This document shows, in pieces, positions 8,527 through 16,873 of a stretch of DNA of 64,000 bases. The notes under the pieces are model-generated. The model saw only the letters and a list, made by a program, of their open reading frames with translations, was not told where the DNA came from and ran no database searches. A program made the translations under genes and the position numbers. Source of the stretch: DASUNP01 sp963728545 (GTDB lineage Bacteria > Acidobacteriota > Blastocatellia > UBA7656); assembly GCA_963728545.1 (NCBI GenBank), contig CAVSKO010000002.1, positions 806,001-870,000 on the forward strand, in the 5' to 3' direction. Numbering within the stretch: position 1 is the stretch's first letter; the number at the start of each line of letters is the position of its first letter.

Positions 8527-9219
8527 TCAAGATTGAAAATATGCCGTTATGTTGATCGCAAGCGAGATGCCCGAGCTTGCCTGCACGCTTCTGCCGCGAC
8601 GGCCTTCTTCCGCCTCGACGCTCGTCAGGCTGAGCGTCTCGATGATGAGATAATGATTATTGCGTTCAAGCTCGTGGATGAACGTCCGCAAATTGTTCAA
8701 CTGGCCGAAGACCGAAAAATGGATGTCGAGCTTCGGAAAAATATCCATGGATTGTTCCATGCTCTTGCCCTTCGACCCGCTCTTCTGTTCCACGTTATGC
8801 CGCACCTCTATGCCGCTCATCAACTGAAGGTTGTTCTTTTTAGCGAGCGCGTTTATCTCTTTGAAAAGCTCTGCCTCGCCGCGCGCGCGCGGCTTCGACG
8901 TAAGGTGGCTGCTCTTGAATGCGTTGAGGCTGTCGAGCGCCTCTTTGCCCGCGTCCTGATCCGCGTTTGCGCCGCCTGCGGCATTCTGCACGCTCGCGTC
9001 TATGACGCCTTGCTGCGCGGCGTGCTGGGCTTCAAGCACTCGCAGTTGGTCTTGCTCCGGTTTCACCGAAGTGAAGTAATAGGTGAGCACCAGCACGAAG
9101 AAAATCAAGACCGAAGCGGCGGCCATCAGCTCGGCGGGGCTTAGTCCGAAGGGCCTCGCAGGCATCTTTATCTGTCGGGCTTCTACGCGCGATACGCGCT
9201 CTCTCACGTGGCTGCTCAT
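8527..9219 (-). CDS. pilO: PilO-like type IV pilus/T2SS assembly protein
   Basis: 230 residues: a short cytoplasmic start (RQIKMPARPFGLSPAELMAAA), one membrane helix (about 30-50, ASVLIFFVLVLTYYF), a coiled coil (KPEQDQLRVLEAQHAAQQG) and a ferredoxin-like periplasmic domain with KELNxLAKKNNLQLxSG and FGQLNNLRTFIHELERNNHYLIIETLSL, the usual PilO signature of a ring protein. The start overlaps the pilN stop by one base (TAATG). It pairs with PilN in the inner-membrane platform. Confidence 0.85.
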   Translation of the reverse strand: MSSHVRERVSRVEARQIKMPARPFGLSPAELMAAASVLIFFVLVLTYYFTSVKPEQDQLRVLEAQHAAQQGVIDASVQNAAGGANADQDAGKEALDSLNAFKSSHLTSKPRARGEAELFKEINALAKKNNLQLMSGIEVRHNVEQKSGSKGKSMEQSMDIFPKLDIHFSVFGQLNNLRTFIHELERNNHYLIIETLSLTSVEAEEGRRGRSVQASSGISLAINITAYFQS

Positions 9220-9800
9220 TACCTGCCGCTCCTGAATGGTCTGTATATCAAATTCATAGTAAAAGGCACTTCCGAATTATCAAGCGCCTGATCCTGCGCC
9301 GACTGCCCCCTGATAAACGGGCCGCCGGAATTATCGACGCTCGCCATCATCTCCGTCATCTGGTCCGCACTCTTTCCAATCGCTTTGATCTCGACCAGGC
9401 CCACGACCTCGCCCGCTTCGTCCACCGATTCGTCAATCTTTATGCTCAGGATGCGAACCTGTTTGGGGACGTGCGTCTCCAGGTCGTTTATCATCTTTGT
9501 CCACGGAAATGCCTTTCGCGCAACCAGCCGCCGTGCGGAGGCAAGCTCGTAAGCTTCCCGCTCGGTCAATTGGACTTTGACGGTCTGCTGCTTTCGCTTT
9601 TCGGCTTCTTCATTCAACTGCCTGACATTTCGCTCTCTTTCCGTGACGGTGGCGGCGAGCCGCTTTGATTGAGCGTTTGCGGTGGTCTTTTCGGAATAAG
9701 CCCATAAGCCTATCGACAGGCTCACGAAGAAAAATGCCCAGACGACGATCCAGAATAATTTGCGGTTAGTAAATGGGCGCGTGGCCAGATTAACTTGCAT
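9219..9800 (-). CDS. pilN: PilN-like type IV pilus/T2SS assembly protein
   Basis: About 193 residues from ATG 9800, which has an AGGTGATGAGG leader; ATG 9806 and GTG 9809 are in-frame alternatives. The N-terminus MQVNLATRPFTNRKLFW is the PilN hallmark (the peptide that binds PilM), followed by one membrane helix (WIVVWAFFFVSLSIGLWAY), a coiled coil and a periplasmic domain with KAFPWTKMINDLETHVPKQVRILSIKID. No pilM precedes it, since the upstream gene is divergent, so PilM and the secretin must be encoded elsewhere or be absent. Confidence 0.85.
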   Translation of the reverse strand: MQVNLATRPFTNRKLFWIVVWAFFFVSLSIGLWAYSEKTTANAQSKRLAATVTERERNVRQLNEEAEKRKQQTVKVQLTEREAYELASARRLVARKAFPWTKMINDLETHVPKQVRILSIKIDESVDEAGEVVGLVEIKAIGKSADQMTEMMASVDNSGGPFIRGQSAQDQALDNSEVPFTMNLIYRPFRSGR

Positions 9801-10020
9801 CCTCATCACCTTAAGAATAACCGAGGAATTGGTTGAATCGCAATCTTTAGCACACCTTTAACTCACACTCGTTCAGGGGCTGTTCGGTTTCAACGATTCT
9901 TTGGAGCGCAAACGCGCGCACACCGGATTAGTTCCTTTTGTTTGCCGGCCACCAACTGGCAAAAGTCATGTCCGGAGTCTATAGTCTAATTCGAGAACGT
10001 TTATTAAAGACGAGGGCAAA

Positions 10021-12084
10021 ATGACCGAGCATAAGCACACGAACCGGCTTATAGACGAAACGAGTCCATACTTGCTACAGCACGCGCACAACCCCGTGGA
10101 TTGGTATCCCTGGGGGCCTGAGGCTCTCTCGCGAGCGCGGACGGAAGATAAACCGATACTGCTGTCGATAGGGTATTCTGCGTGTCACTGGTGCCACGTC
10201 ATGGAGCACGAGTCTTTCGAGAACGAAAAGATCGCGCAAATAATGAACGAGAATTTCGTCTGCATAAAGGTCGACCGCGAAGAGCGACCCGATCTCGACT
10301 CGATTTATATGAACGCAGTCCAGATGATGACGGGCCAGGGCGGCTGGCCCATGACGATGTTTTTGACGCCCGATTTGAAGCCTTTTTACGGAGGCACGTA
10401 CTATCCTCCGGCTGACCGCCAGGGCATGCCCGGATTCCCGCGTGTGCTTTTGACCATCGCAGACTCATACGAAAATCGCAGGGATGACATACTGAGCAGC
10501 GCCGACGAGATCACGGGCGAGTTGCGCAAGATGAATCGCTTTCACGCCAGCGATGAGATGCTAACTACGGAAGTCTTGACTCAAGCCTTCTCCGCGCTCG
10601 CTTCAAACTTTGATCGGGCGAACGGCGGCTTCGGCCACGCGCCAAAGTTTCCGCCTTCGATGACGCTGATGTTTTTTCTCCGCCACCGGAAGCGAACAAA
10701 TTCACAGGACGCGCTTGAGATGGCCGAGCTTACGCTTGAGAAGATGGCCGGAGGCGGAATGTACGATCATCTCGGGGGCGGCTTCGCCCGCTATTCGGTC
10801 GACGCTCAATGGCTTGTCCCGCATTTCGAGAAGATGCTTTACGACAACGCGCTGCTGGCACGAGTCTACCTTTATGCATATCAGGCGACGGGCAAACCAG
10901 CTTACCGCCGAGTCGCGGAAGAGATTCTCGAATACATCATACGCGATATGACAGACCGCACTGGCGGCTTCTACTCTTCCGAAGACGCGGACAGCGAAGG
11001 CGAAGAGGGGAAGTTTTACGTCTGGACTAAACAAGAAGTGATTGACATCTTAGGCGAAGAGGACGCCGAGCTTTTCTGCGATTATTACGATGTCACCGAA
11101 CAGGGGAATTTCGAGCACGGGAAATCGATTCTCAACACTCCGGTTAATATCGAAGAGAAGGCGCGCGAGAAAGGCATCCCTGTAGAAGAGTTCGCTCGAA
11201 AAATGGAATCGGCGCGAAAGCGACTTTTTTACGAGCGCGAAAAGCGTGTGCGACCGGGCCGCGACGAAAAGATTCTTGCGGCCTGGAACGGGTTGATGCT
11301 CACGGCGTTCGCGGAAGCGGCCAACATTCTGGGCCGGGATGATTACCGCGCGGTCGCCGTCAAGAATGCGGAGTTTCTGCTGGAAAGTTTGATGCGGAAT
11401 GGCCGCGTGCTGAGAACATTCAAAGACGGCACGGCAAAGCTGAACGGCTATCTTGAAGATTATTCGTATTTGATCGAAGGGCTGCTTGCGGTCTACGAAG
11501 CTACGTTCGACACGAAGTATTTTGATAGCGCTCGTGGGCTTGCCGATACGATGATCGAGCAATTCTGGGACGAGGATGAAGGCGGATTCTTCTTCACTTC
11601 CGCAGACCACGAGGAGCTTATCACTCGCACGAAAGATTACTTCGACAACGCTACGCCTGCGGGCAATTCCGTAGCAGCGGTCGCGCTTCTGAAGTTAGGA
11701 ATGTTGACACAAGATAACCGTTACCAGCGATGCGCCGCGACAATCCTGCGCACTATGCGACAGGCGATGGCGAAATATCCGAGCGCTTTCGGATACCTGC
11801 TCGGCGCGCTGGATTTTTACCTGTCGGAGCCGAAAGAGATTGCCATAGTCGGAGATGCGGATTCACACGAAGTGCGCTCTTTTATCTCGGAAATCTACTC
11901 TCGCTATTTGCCCAACAAAGTCCTCGCGCTAAAAGCGCCTGACCGAAGCGAGTCCGAGTCAATCAAGCTTCTCACGGATAGATCGCCGGTCGGGGGCAAG
12001 CCGACCGTTTACGTCTGCCGCAACTATACCTGTCTCATTCCGGCAACTTCGGTTGAAGAGTTAGCCGAGCGGCTTGAAGAGTGA
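10021..12084 (+). CDS. DUF255 thioredoxin-domain protein (YyaL/SSP411-like)
   Basis: 687 residues, the usual family length. The N-terminal thioredoxin-like domain carries NRLIDETSPYLLQHAHNPVDWYPWG and the C55-H-W-C58 motif, followed by the conserved KVDREERPDLD and GQGGWPMTMFLTPD. The rest is an (alpha/alpha)6-barrel like that of N-acylglucosamine 2-epimerases (GGMYDHLGGGFARYSVD, HFEKMLYDNA). The family is widespread but its function is not firmly known; a redox or sugar-related role is proposed in the literature of the family. It is transcribed divergently from pilN and has a GAGGG ribosome-binding site. Confidence 0.9.
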   Translation: MTEHKHTNRLIDETSPYLLQHAHNPVDWYPWGPEALSRARTEDKPILLSIGYSACHWCHVMEHESFENEKIAQIMNENFVCIKVDREERPDLDSIYMNAVQMMTGQGGWPMTMFLTPDLKPFYGGTYYPPADRQGMPGFPRVLLTIADSYENRRDDILSSADEITGELRKMNRFHASDEMLTTEVLTQAFSALASNFDRANGGFGHAPKFPPSMTLMFFLRHRKRTNSQDALEMAELTLEKMAGGGMYDHLGGGFARYSVDAQWLVPHFEKMLYDNALLARVYLYAYQATGKPAYRRVAEEILEYIIRDMTDRTGGFYSSEDADSEGEEGKFYVWTKQEVIDILGEEDAELFCDYYDVTEQGNFEHGKSILNTPVNIEEKAREKGIPVEEFARKMESARKRLFYEREKRVRPGRDEKILAAWNGLMLTAFAEAANILGRDDYRAVAVKNAEFLLESLMRNGRVLRTFKDGTAKLNGYLEDYSYLIEGLLAVYEATFDTKYFDSARGLADTMIEQFWDEDEGGFFFTSADHEELITRTKDYFDNATPAGNSVAAVALLKLGMLTQDNRYQRCAATILRTMRQAMAKYPSAFGYLLGALDFYLSEPKEIAIVGDADSHEVRSFISEIYSRYLPNKVLALKAPDRSESESIKLLTDRSPVGGKPTVYVCRNYTCLIPATSVEELAERLEE

Positions 12085-12089
12085 CACGG

Positions 12090-12956
12090 TCAGTTCTTAA
12101 GCCGTATTTCAAATATCGCCGGCCACAATTTTCCGCTCACGAAAATGCGCTTGCCTTGCGCATCATAAGCGATCCCGTTTAAAACCGCCTCAGGATTGAT
12201 TCGCATCTCAGGAGTGATTATGCCCTTCAGGTCCAGGAACGATGTCACCTGCCCCGTGGCCGGATCGATGCGCAAGATGACGTCCTGGTGCCAGACGTTC
12301 GCCCAAATCTCTCCCTCGATGAATTCCAGCTCGTTGAGCTGTGTGACGGGTCGGCCATCACGTGTGACTCTCAACTTGCGAACCGTCTGAAAATTCTGCG
12401 GGTCCAGATAGGTGAGCTGATCGCTTCCGTCGCTCAATATCAAATCTTTTCCGTCGTATGTAAGCCCCCAGCCTTCGGTTTGATAAGTGAACTCTCTAAT
12501 CACTTGAAAGGTTTCCCGGTCGTACACAAATCCGCGTTTCGTAGTCCAGGTCAGTTGTATCAAGCGGTTGTCGACCAGGGCCAGCCCTTCGCCGAACAAG
12601 TCAGGGGCGAGCTTCACTTGCTTGATCACTTTTCCCGAAGGGAATTCAACTCGCCTGAGACTCGATTCGCCGTATTGGCCCGTGCTTTCGTAAAACCCTC
12701 CGTCGTGCCAGACCAGACCTTGCAGGAAAGCATTCGGGTCGTGTGGATGCCTCGCCACAACCTCGTATGAAACCCTTTGCGCCTGCGCGGGCTTGTCGGC
12801 TGCGGGCAGGGCCGGCTCAGGCGATTTAGTCGTGAGTTTTATCATGCTATAGATCCCGACCAGAATTACCAATACGGCTACCGCCATTAATAGCAAGAGA
12901 TTCGATCTCTTTGGCGCAGCGCTTTGCTTCGAATGCGAACCCTTCTTTTTCGACAT
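12090..12956 (-). CDS. glutaminyl-peptide cyclotransferase (glutamine cyclotransferase, beta-propeller type)
   Basis: 288 residues from ATG 12956, which is preceded by CGGAG at proper spacing; the ATG two codons upstream is poorer. After a lysine-rich start and a membrane anchor (about 20-40, NLLLLMAVAVLVILVGIYSM) comes the plant-type QC five-bladed propeller: HDPNAFLQGLVWHDGGFYESTGQYGESSLRRVE, EGWGLTYDGKDLILSDGSD and LNELEFIEGEIWANVWHQDVILRIDPATG, all conserved family motifs. It would cyclise N-terminal Gln to pyroglutamate on exported proteins, outside the inner membrane. It ends 6 bp from the convergent DUF255 gene. Confidence 0.9.
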   Translation of the reverse strand: MSKKKGSHSKQSAAPKRSNLLLLMAVAVLVILVGIYSMIKLTTKSPEPALPAADKPAQAQRVSYEVVARHPHDPNAFLQGLVWHDGGFYESTGQYGESSLRRVEFPSGKVIKQVKLAPDLFGEGLALVDNRLIQLTWTTKRGFVYDRETFQVIREFTYQTEGWGLTYDGKDLILSDGSDQLTYLDPQNFQTVRKLRVTRDGRPVTQLNELEFIEGEIWANVWHQDVILRIDPATGQVTSFLDLKGIITPEMRINPEAVLNGIAYDAQGKRIFVSGKLWPAIFEIRLKN

Positions 12957-13151
12957 TGTCATCTCCGAGCAATCAAATAGTAGAGCTTTTCCCAGCCCTC
13001 ACTCGTCTTATTGATTGTAAAGCATGTCTGATCTTCGAGTCCTTGCGCCTGTGTTTGGAAAAACGGCTCGCGTGGATTATACTCGCCCTGACCCGCAATC
13101 AGGCATCTGTGCTGCAAAAAAAATCTCGCTTTATAAGAGGAGGAAGCCAGG

Positions 13152-14570
13152 ATGATTCTCGTTCGGAGACTGTTTACAGGCATACTCGCGTCCCTTCCGG
13201 TTCTGATATTGGTAAATTCAGCGTACGCAAATTCGAGCGCCCCGCCGCAGGCGACGGAAATTAATGTCATAGCCCGCAAGTTCGAGTTTTCACCGAAGTC
13301 GATTACCGTGAGCAAGGGCGAGCGAGTAAAGCTCGTCGTGACTTCCGAGGATGTGGATCACGGCATAGCGATTGACGCTTATAACGTAGATGTGAAGCTA
13401 CCGGCTAAGCAGACAAAGACCGTTGAGTTCACGGCTGACCGCGAAGGGCGATTTAGATTTTATTGCTCTGTCTTTTGCGGCGATGGTCACCCTGAGATGG
13501 CGGGAGAGCTGGTCGTCACGGCTTCTCAAGCTGAGCCTGCCACGGATATGCAAGTAACTTTCGTCGAGAACGAGCCTGGAGTCGTGGTTGTCGAGTCGGG
13601 AGGCCGCCGCATAAGAATCGACACCCGCACAAAGACCGTAACCGATGTGGCTGACGCGCCTGTGCAGACAGGGCAGCGACCTACGACCGCGCTTGTCGAA
13701 AGAGAGAGCAGCAAAGCCTACGAACCTTATGATTATCGGCTTGTAAACGTGCCGACGCCGAAACGAGTTCCGCGCCACGCCTTGAACCTCTACTTCACGC
13801 ACCGCTTCCAGCAGCCTGTTCGCCAGGAGGACGTTCCGATCAAAGAGGAGGCGAGAGTGCTGTTCGGGCTGGACAGCTTTTCAGTCTCGTCGTTCGGATT
13901 CACCTACGGAATCACGGACAGATTGTACGCATCAATTTATCGCTCTCCGATCTGCCAGCCGGGTCTTTGCAGGACTGTAGAGATAGGCGCAGGTTATCAC
14001 CTGCTTGACGAAGCGGGACGGTCGCCCGTCGCGCTTTCGGCTTACGTGAGCATAGAGGGCGATGATAATTTCACAGAGGACTACACATACAATCTGCAAG
14101 CGATGTTCGCCCGCAGCATTACAAAGTACGTGAACGTCTTTTTTTCGCCCGCCGTCCATTTTGAGAGCAACGGCAACGGCCGCTTCAACCCGCGCCCCGA
14201 AGATTTCTTTCCCCCGGCAGACGCGGCGAACCAGTTCGAGTTGGGCGAGCACACAGGCTCTTTCGGTTTCGGTGTGAACGCGCGCGTACGCCCTACGGTC
14301 TCTCTGTTGTTTGAATACACGCCGCGCGTAGGGTTCAAGCTTGGCCGATCAATTCCGATCTTCGATTCTAATTTTAACGTCACGGGCTTCGAGCAAGAAT
14401 CGGAGGCTGAAATCGGATTTGGTGTTGAGAAGCGCATCGGGCGGCACGCCTTTTCGTTTACATTTTCAAACACGCAGACGACCACGACAAGCCGCTACAA
14501 TTCAAGCAATCTGGTTCTGCCGCCGAGCAGATTCACGGTCGGGTTTAACCTGTTCAGGCGATTGTTTTGA
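13152..14570 (+). CDS. cupredoxin (CuA-like) domain fused to DUF5777-like outer-membrane beta-barrel
   Basis: 472 residues with an AGAGGAGG ribosome-binding site. A signal peptide (1-26) is followed by a cupredoxin domain (about 35-125). It has the full ligand set of a binuclear CuA centre: H70 in TSEDVDHGI, and C105, C109, H113 and M116 in CSVFCGDGHPEM, as in cytochrome oxidase subunit II and nitrous oxide reductase. A linker of about 60 residues leads to a C-terminal domain of about 270 residues with alternating strands and an aromatic last strand (FTVGFNLFRRLF), matching DUF5777-type barrels. The product is probably an outer-membrane protein presenting a copper site to the periplasm. Redox role versus copper sensing or storage is unresolved. 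Confidence 0.75.
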   Translation: MILVRRLFTGILASLPVLILVNSAYANSSAPPQATEINVIARKFEFSPKSITVSKGERVKLVVTSEDVDHGIAIDAYNVDVKLPAKQTKTVEFTADREGRFRFYCSVFCGDGHPEMAGELVVTASQAEPATDMQVTFVENEPGVVVVESGGRRIRIDTRTKTVTDVADAPVQTGQRPTTALVERESSKAYEPYDYRLVNVPTPKRVPRHALNLYFTHRFQQPVRQEDVPIKEEARVLFGLDSFSVSSFGFTYGITDRLYASIYRSPICQPGLCRTVEIGAGYHLLDEAGRSPVALSAYVSIEGDDNFTEDYTYNLQAMFARSITKYVNVFFSPAVHFESNGNGRFNPRPEDFFPPADAANQFELGEHTGSFGFGVNARVRPTVSLLFEYTPRVGFKLGRSIPIFDSNFNVTGFEQESEAEIGFGVEKRIGRHAFSFTFSNTQTTTTSRYNSSNLVLPPSRFTVGFNLFRRLF

Positions 14571-14611
14571 GTCGAAAGAGAGGCGAGGACCGGGTAATCA
14601 AACGCCGCCAG

Positions 14612-14692
14612 TTCGCCGCAAAGGACGCAAAGCTCCGCAAAGCTCGCAAATCTTTTTGGCGGTCTTTGCATCTTTGCGCTCTTTGCGACGAA
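14612..14692. repeat. long imperfect palindrome, CGCAAAG family
   Basis: The left arm TTCGCCGCAAAGGACGCAAAG pairs with the right arm CTTTGCGCTCTTTGCGACGAA; the inner part repeats GCAAAG on one side and CTTTGC on the other. It lies between the convergent cupredoxin-barrel and mgtE genes and could act as a transcription stop. A second member of the family is at 56139-56214. Confidence 0.8.
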
Positions 14693-14718
14693 ATAAGATT
14701 TCTCCAATTCCAGTTCAT

Positions 14719-16092
14719 TCACAGATATTTCATTAGAAGCGTAGCCAGACCGAGGAAAGATAAAAAACCGGCTACGTCTGTGCAGGTTGTGACGAACACC
14801 GAAGACGCGATTGCCGGATCAATGTGGAACTTTTTTAAGATGACTGGAATCATCGTTCCAGCCGCTCCTGCTACGACCATGTTTATGACCATCGCGGAAG
14901 CAAGAACTACTCCCAACCATATATTCTTGTAATAAAGCGCCGCGACTGATGCGCCAACAAAGCCTGTTAATATCCCGTTGCCTGCTCCGACTATTATCGA
15001 CTTCAAAGTCACCCAGCTCACGTCCGTCAGCTCTCCTAATGCAATTCCTCGTATGATGACCGTCAAAGTCTGGGTGGCGGCGTTGCCACCCATCCCTGCG
15101 ACTATCGGCATGAGCGCGGCGAGCGCGGGCCGCTCGCTTATCTGCTCCTCAAACTGAGAGACGACAATCGTTGCAAGAAACGCTGTAGCCAGGTTGATCA
15201 AGAGCCAGGGCGCGCGCAGCCTGAGCGAGCGTAACGCGGGCGTGCTCACACGTTCTTCGGCGGCCACGCCCGCGAGCGCGAGCAGATCTTCTGCGACCTC
15301 TTCCTGTAGCACGTCGATCACGTCATCGACCGTCACTATGCCGACAAGCTTGTCTTCATCGCTCACAATCGGGATCGCAAGCAGGTTGTACTCTGCGACA
15401 AGCCTTGCAACTTCATGCTGGTCCGCCGTCGTCCTCGCGCTTATCACATCGGGAACCATGATTCGCTTCAACTGATAAGACGGCGGCGTCGTCAGCAGCT
15501 TTCTCAAGCTGACCACGCCGACTAGATGGTCTCTTTTATCAACTACGTAAACATAAAAGACCATCTCGTACTCTTCGTTCCGGCGTTGCAGCGCGGTGAT
15601 GGCCTCAGAGACGGTTACATCCTCCTGCATAGCAAAGTAATCGGGCGTCATGATTCGCCCCGCAGTGCGCTCTTCGTGCTCTAAAAGCTCGCGCACGCCT
15701 GCTGCAAGATGAGTCTCCATGAGCGCGATCACCTGGGCGGCGAGCGGGTCGGGCAATCGTGACGCGAGGAACGTGGCATCGTCCGTAGGTATCTCGCTTA
15801 AAAGCTCTGCGATTCTTTTCGGGTCGAGCCGCTCAAGCAGTTTGAGGCTATCTTCGGGGGTCATTTCGCTCAGAACGCTCGCGACATGCGAGATTTCGCA
15901 TTCGCCCAGCAGAACGTCGAAAGCCTGCGACCGCTCCGCACTGCCTAGCATTGAAAGCAGTCGCGCAACATCGACCGGGTAGGCTTTGATGAAAATCTTC
16001 GCCAGATTAGACCGCGCCCCGCGATGCAAAAGCTTTCTGACAAGCGGGACCGGTACGGTCGCCGACGCCGTCTTCTTTCCCGTTTCCATCAT
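14719..16092 (-). CDS. mgtE: MgtE-type magnesium transporter
   Basis: About 457 residues from ATG 16092, which has AAGGA six bases upstream; a TTG at 16113 is in frame without a site. The order is MgtE N-terminal superhelical domain (about 30-135, with MTPEDSLKLLERLDPKRIAELLSEIP), two CBS domains (about 140-265, with GRIMTPDYF and IVTVDDVIDVLQEE), then a five-helix pore domain (about 285-457) ending with HIDPAIASSVFVTTCTDVAG, the conserved DPA...P/T...D Mg-binding motif. The cytoplasmic N-CBS part gates the inner-membrane channel in response to Mg2+. No Mg riboswitch is visible upstream. Confidence 0.95.
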   Translation of the reverse strand: MMETGKKTASATVPVPLVRKLLHRGARSNLAKIFIKAYPVDVARLLSMLGSAERSQAFDVLLGECEISHVASVLSEMTPEDSLKLLERLDPKRIAELLSEIPTDDATFLASRLPDPLAAQVIALMETHLAAGVRELLEHEERTAGRIMTPDYFAMQEDVTVSEAITALQRRNEEYEMVFYVYVVDKRDHLVGVVSLRKLLTTPPSYQLKRIMVPDVISARTTADQHEVARLVAEYNLLAIPIVSDEDKLVGIVTVDDVIDVLQEEVAEDLLALAGVAAEERVSTPALRSLRLRAPWLLINLATAFLATIVVSQFEEQISERPALAALMPIVAGMGGNAATQTLTVIIRGIALGELTDVSWVTLKSIIVGAGNGILTGFVGASVAALYYKNIWLGVVLASAMVINMVVAGAAGTMIPVILKKFHIDPAIASSVFVTTCTDVAGFLSFLGLATLLMKYL

Positions 16093-16197
16093 AATGAGTC
16101 CTTCATCTTTCAACCGCGAATCTTCAAGGGCAAAAAGCCTTTAATCTTAATCTCTCATCACTTGAACCGCAATAAAGCATATTCATCTATTTTCTTC

Positions 16198-16227
16198 TTG
16201 AACTTTTCTTATTAAGACCCGTAATAT
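16198..16227 (+). promoter_or_regulatory. sigma-70-type promoter for the RHH gene
   Basis: TTGAAC at 16198-16203, an 18-base spacer and TAATAT at 16222-16227, about 37 bp before ATG 16264. A TAAGGAGG ribosome-binding site follows. The match is by eye. Confidence 0.55.
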
Positions 16228-16263
16228 AATTACGCAAGCTTTTGTAAGGAGGTAATAAAAGAA

Positions 16264-16710
16264 ATGCGTGATGATATTAACTCAGCAGGGGATGTAATTA
16301 TAGAGGAAAAGACGCCGGGGACGGACAGGGTAGTTGTGACCAAGATGCCGAACGAAGGCGAGCGGACGAACTCGGGCTTTGACGATATAGCGTCGTCGGT
16401 AAAGGAAGTGGCGCAAAAGACCGGGGACGTGTTGAACCGCGCTACCGAATTGATAAGCAAAGCCATCGAAACGGCATTATCGGCCAGGGATCATGTGGTT
16501 ATGGTTCGGGTCAATGACGATTCGCTGAAAAAGCTTGATGGGCTTGTTCAATCGGGCATCTTCAAGAGCCGGTCGGAAGCCGCAGCCTTTTTGATTTCCG
16601 AAGGCATAAAGGCCCAGGGCGCTCTGTTCGACAGGATAGAGCAGAAGACCGCCGAGATCGAGCGGCTGCGCTCGGAATTGAAGAGCATAGTCCAGCCGCC
16701 TGAGATCTAA
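16264..16710 (+). CDS. ribbon-helix-helix domain protein
   Basis: 148 residues with an ideal TAAGGAGG site. The N-terminal 75 residues are polar and probably flexible or helical (VKEVAQKTGDVLNRATELISKAIE). The C-terminal part, MVRVNDDSLKKLDGLVQSGIFKSRSEAAAFLISEGIKA, is a clear RHH (CopG/MetJ-like) fold followed by a coiled-coil tail (FDRIEQKTAEIERLRSELKSI). RHH proteins dimerise and bind DNA. No toxin gene is next to it, so it is not an obvious antitoxin; a nucleoid-associated or regulatory role is possible. Function unknown. Confidence 0.7.
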   Translation: MRDDINSAGDVIIEEKTPGTDRVVVTKMPNEGERTNSGFDDIASSVKEVAQKTGDVLNRATELISKAIETALSARDHVVMVRVNDDSLKKLDGLVQSGIFKSRSEAAAFLISEGIKAQGALFDRIEQKTAEIERLRSELKSIVQPPEI

Positions 16711-16873
16711 TCGCCAGGGTTCAGGAAACAGCATTTGAAAGGCTCGCAAAGGCACCTGCACAGGGGCGTCGCTTGTGGGCCTTTACTTGTTTTCGCAGTT
16801 TGCCATACAAACACGACACTGTATAATCTCCGCGTTCGATCTTTGCTTTCGAGTTGAATAAAGCCTCAAGAAG

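Noticed and set aside
16114..16263. Magnesium riboswitch controlling mgtE
   Set aside because: Only about 22 bases separate mgtE ATG 16092 from the 16113 alternative and no M-box-like stems could be traced upstream.
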